A stretch of 64,000 nucleotides of DNA from Nothopassalora personata (lineage: Eukaryota; Ascomycota; Dothideomycetes; Mycosphaerellales; Mycosphaerellaceae). Below are positions 61,191-64,000 of this stretch, in pieces. The DNA lies in contig CM066294.1 in NCBI GenBank assembly GCA_033816765.1, positions 806,001-870,000 on the forward strand, given 5' to 3'. The position numbers and the translations under genes were made by a program. The notes under the pieces were generated by a model, which saw only the letters and a list, made by a program, of their open reading frames with translations, was not told where the DNA came from and ran no database searches. How positions within the stretch are numbered: the first letter of the stretch is position 1; each line of letters begins with the position of its first letter.

Positions 61191-64000
61191 ACGCGTAAGC
61201 GGTTCGTAGGGTAGACGCTACGAAGTCTCTAACTAGGAAGGGTAGCGACTAGGGAAAAGGTAGAGGACTAGAAGTAGGTCGCTCCTAAGTCCGAGTTTTC
61301 CTAAAGTCGACCCTTTAAGGCGAGTAGATATGTGTCTAGCGCGTTACTTACGAGGCGTAGTCGAGACTCGTAAGGGCTTTCGCGAGGCTACGTTTCTCCT
61401 AGATAACTGTACGGATCTTAGCCTAGTGTCGTATAAGTATATACTCCGACATTAAATGTAACCTAGTAATAGGGTAAGGCTACCGAAGTTAGAGTCGTAT
61501 ACGCATAACCTAGGGTATTGCTACGGCGCCTTTACGGTTCGGCTACGACTCGCTAATAACGCGGGAGTAGAGCGCGTAAGTGACGCTATCTACTACGCGG
61601 TACCTATAGGTAGGCTATTAGTAATTTTAGGTAGACCCTAGAGGTACCGTAATCGGATCGTAAAGAGCGATTATAAGGACTAGTAGTTCTACGGCGCGGA
61701 GACGCATGCGGTAAAGTAGCGTAGCGTAAGCGAGTTCCTTAAGGATCTCGGCGACTTAGAGTAGGTGTATACTATAAGTGTTCGTACGGTTACTATAGCG
61801 TTCGACGAAGGAGAAGGCTTAAACTAGCCTAAAGAGTTCGCTAACTTCCGAGATGTGTACGTACCTAATAAGCGTACGAAGCGTAAGCTACCCGACGGGG
61901 TTAAGCATGCAATTAATCTCGTTAAAGGAAAGAAACTCCCCTTTAAGCCGCTATACTATTAATCCATTGCGGAGTTAGAGGCTTTAAAGAAGTATATCGC
62001 CGAGGCGATAGAGAAGGGCTAGATTAAGCGGTCCGTAAGCGAGGCGGGTACGCCTATCTTATTCGTGCTAAAGAAAGACGGTACCCTTAGGCTCTATGTA
62101 GACTATAGAGGCTTAAATAAGATTATAGTAAAGAACCGATACCCCCTACCCCTAATTAGCGAGACGCTAGATAGGCTATTAGGTTCTAGGTTCTTTACTA
62201 TAATCGATTTAAAGGACGCCTACTATCGTATCCCTATTAAGCGAGGCGATAAGTGGAAGACTACGTTTCGTACGCGATACGGACACTACGAGTACCTAGT
62301 AATGCCGTTCGGGTTAACTAACGTACTAGTAACCTTTTAAGGGTATATTAATAAGGCGCTAACCGGCTTAGTTAATAATATTTACGTAGTCTACCTAGAT
62401 AATATCCTTATCTATAGCGAGACGCGTAAGGCACACGTACGAGCCGTACGCGAAGTGCTTACGAGGCTACGGAAGTTTACTCTATTCGTAAACCCTAAGA
62501 AGTGTTACTTCTTCTAGGAGAGTATAGAGTTCCTTAGGTTTGTCGTAAGCGCCGTAGGCGTGTCGATAGATAGGAGTAGGGTAGCCGCTATCGAGGAATA
62601 GCCTACACCTACGACCTTTTATAAGGTCTAGTCCTTCCTTAGGTTTTACAACTTCTACCGGCGTTTTGTAGAAGGATACTTAAGGGTCTATAAGCCCCTA
62701 ACGGACCTACTAAAGGGATCTAAGGACGGTAAGAAGTAGGGCCCTCTTACGTGGACCTTAAGCGAAGAGTAGGCGTTTCGATAGCTTAAGGCCGGATTCT
62801 TAGGTGTACTAATACTTAGGCACTTCGATCCTACGCTACGTACGCGAGTCGAAACCGACGCGTTAGGTTTTGCGATCGTAGGTATTATATCCTAATTGTT
62901 TAGTACTAAGTAGTATCCCATCGCGTTCTATTTACGTAAGATAATACTAGCCGAGTGTAACTACGAGACGCACGATTAGGAGCTACTTACAGTAGTTAAG
63001 GCTTTTAAGTATTAGAGGCTATACTTAGAGGGCGCTACGTATACGGTACGAGTGCTAGTCGACTACGCTAACCTATAGGGCTTCATAATAGTAAAGTAGC
63101 TAAATGGGCGGTAAGCTCGATAGGCTACGTTCCTATAGTCTTTTAATTTTATAGTAGAGTATCGGCCGGGTAAGACTAACCTAGCCGACGCGCCTTCGAG
63201 ACGTAGTAACTACGTAGCTATAACGTAATAAACTTCGAACTTACTACCTACCTTATAAAGTAAGCTATCTTTCTAGAAGGAGTCTCTAGAAGGGATAAGC
63301 GAGCCGACGGTAAAGCGCGCGCTTACTACCTACGAGGCGATGTAGGGCGACATAGGCGCGGTAATAGTAGTACGGAGAGGTAACCTTCCCTATTAAGACA
63401 AGCCGTCGTTACTAGTAGTAGTGTACACTATAGTAATATAGGGTTAAGCTTATAGCTCGACGGGTAAGTTAATTCTACTCTTAATAAAGATCGCGTAGTA
63501 GTAAGACGACTAGTATATCGTATGCTTAGCGTAGGCGCTAAGCGCGAGGGACGCTAAGGGATAGTATATAAAGAATGACCTTATGTACTACGGAGACGCG
63601 ATTGTAGTACCTAGGGTTTACGTAATTAGGTCGCATCTAATTCGCATGTACTACGACGACGTCCTCGTAGGTTACTTTAGAAGGACTAAGACTAAAGAGC
63701 TATTACAACGTAATTATTAGTAGGACTTACTTAGTACGGACGTAAAGTAATACGTCTAAGCCTATAGAACCTACTAGGGTTCGAAGGCTAAACGCTATTG
63801 ACCCTATAGTAGGCTATAACCGCTTCCTAGACCGGAGCGGCCGTAGAAGGAAATTACTATGGATTTTATTACGGACCTACCTCTAAGTACGCGAGCCGGT
63901 TACGTGTATAATGCGATCCTAGTAATAGTCGATCGCTACTTAAAAATGAGCTTATACATCCCGACGACGAAGACTTATATAGCCGTGGAGCTTATAAGGC
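61191..64000 (+). pseudogene. Gypsy pol remnant: protease region, RT, RNase H, integrase
   Basis: The RT begins near 61975 (ALKKYIAEAIEKG-like) with [40 protein letters not shown] and [11 protein letters not shown], the cleanest part being 62065-62340. The catalytic box reads YLDNILIYS, i.e. Asn at the second Asp. A connection region and RNase H follow (ETDALGFAIVGII, about 62850) with VEYRPGKTNLADAPSR near 63150. The integrase zinc module (about 63640-63775) has Tyr at its His and Cys positions. The core then shows MDFITDLP and ILVIVDRYLKM before the window ends. The element cannot be functional as it stands. Confidence 0.82.

Larger units (their letters stand above)
54750..64000. mobile_element. 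RIP-mutated retrotransposon block, nested Copia and Gypsy remains
   Basis: Throughout this block CA and TG dinucleotides are strikingly scarce and TA is abundant, while CG persists. Translated frames that match retroelement domains are interrupted almost only by TAA and TAG at Gln-type positions (CAA/CAG to TAA/TAG), the footprint of repeat-induced C-to-T change in CpA. Components in order: unidentified frame (minus), Copia pol (minus), unidentified block, Gypsy pol end (minus), Gypsy LTR and gag-pol (plus), running off the window. No host gene is visible. Confidence 0.9.
59922..64000 (+). mobile_element. Ty3/Gypsy LTR retrotransposon, RIP-inactivated, 3' end outside window
   Basis: Order LTR, gag, zinc knuckle, protease region, RT, RNase H, integrase is that of a Ty3/Gypsy (Metaviridae-type) element. 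It interrupts the minus-strand Gypsy remnant, so it inserted later. All coding parts are broken by TAA/TAG codons. No chromodomain is visible inside the window because the integrase is cut at 64000. Confidence 0.85.

Overview
The window reads as chromosomal DNA of a filamentous ascomycete, most likely a Dothideomycete (Mycosphaerellales/Capnodiales-like; class-level placement is inference). Supporting signs are compact genes with 47-108 nt introns carrying CTAAC/CTGAC branch points, fungal families (HET, fungal-rhodopsin receptor, ascomycete laccase, BTB arrays), and a right-hand block of retrotransposons with typical RIP (repeat-induced point mutation) scars. No tRNA, rRNA or CRISPR array was seen.

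Layout. 1-2.3 kb: 3' two thirds of the glycine decarboxylase P-protein gene. 2.7-9.3 kb: a minus-strand tandem array of six decaying copies of an orphan gene family with a C-x(9-10)-C-x12-H-x4-H finger and a charged coiled-coil tail; one copy holds a 571-bp MITE. 10-13.6 kb: a VNX1-type vacuolar cation/H+ exchanger, divergent from the proteasome ATPase RPT6 (14.25-15.5 kb). 15.7-20.7 kb: five tandem BTB/POZ-like genes, only the last intact. 21.9-22.6 kb: a secreted, probably GPI-anchored protein. 23.5-24.4 kb: TATA-binding protein. 26.7-28.3 kb: a mitochondrial class III CoA-transferase, divergent from riboflavin synthase (28.5-29.3 kb). 30.6-34.6 kb: RPB10 divergent from a NAN1/UTP17-like U3 snoRNP WD40 protein. 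36-37.4 kb: decayed coding remnants. 37.8-42.1 kb: a very long alpha/beta-hydrolase protein, divergent from TSR2. 43.7-47.9 kb: a HET-domain protein and a fungal-rhodopsin receptor. 48.6-50.0 kb: two small MGNxxSK reading frames. 50.7-53.9 kb: a frameshifted GH43 gene and a laccase-like multicopper oxidase. 54.75-64 kb: a gene-free block of nested, RIP-mutated Copia and Gypsy elements running off the right edge.

The housekeeping genes (GCV2, RPT6, TBP, RIB5, RPB10, NAN1, TSR2) are intact and well spaced. Between them lie two birth-and-death arrays (orphan finger, BTB) decaying by indels and nonsense changes rather than RIP. Towards the repeat block the content shifts to accessory functions: self/non-self recognition, receptor, secreted carbohydrate and phenol-active enzymes. 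The most unusual material is the orphan finger array, the MITE inside it, the nested RIP-disarmed retroelements with an unidentified reading frame next to Copia, and two GC-AG introns.
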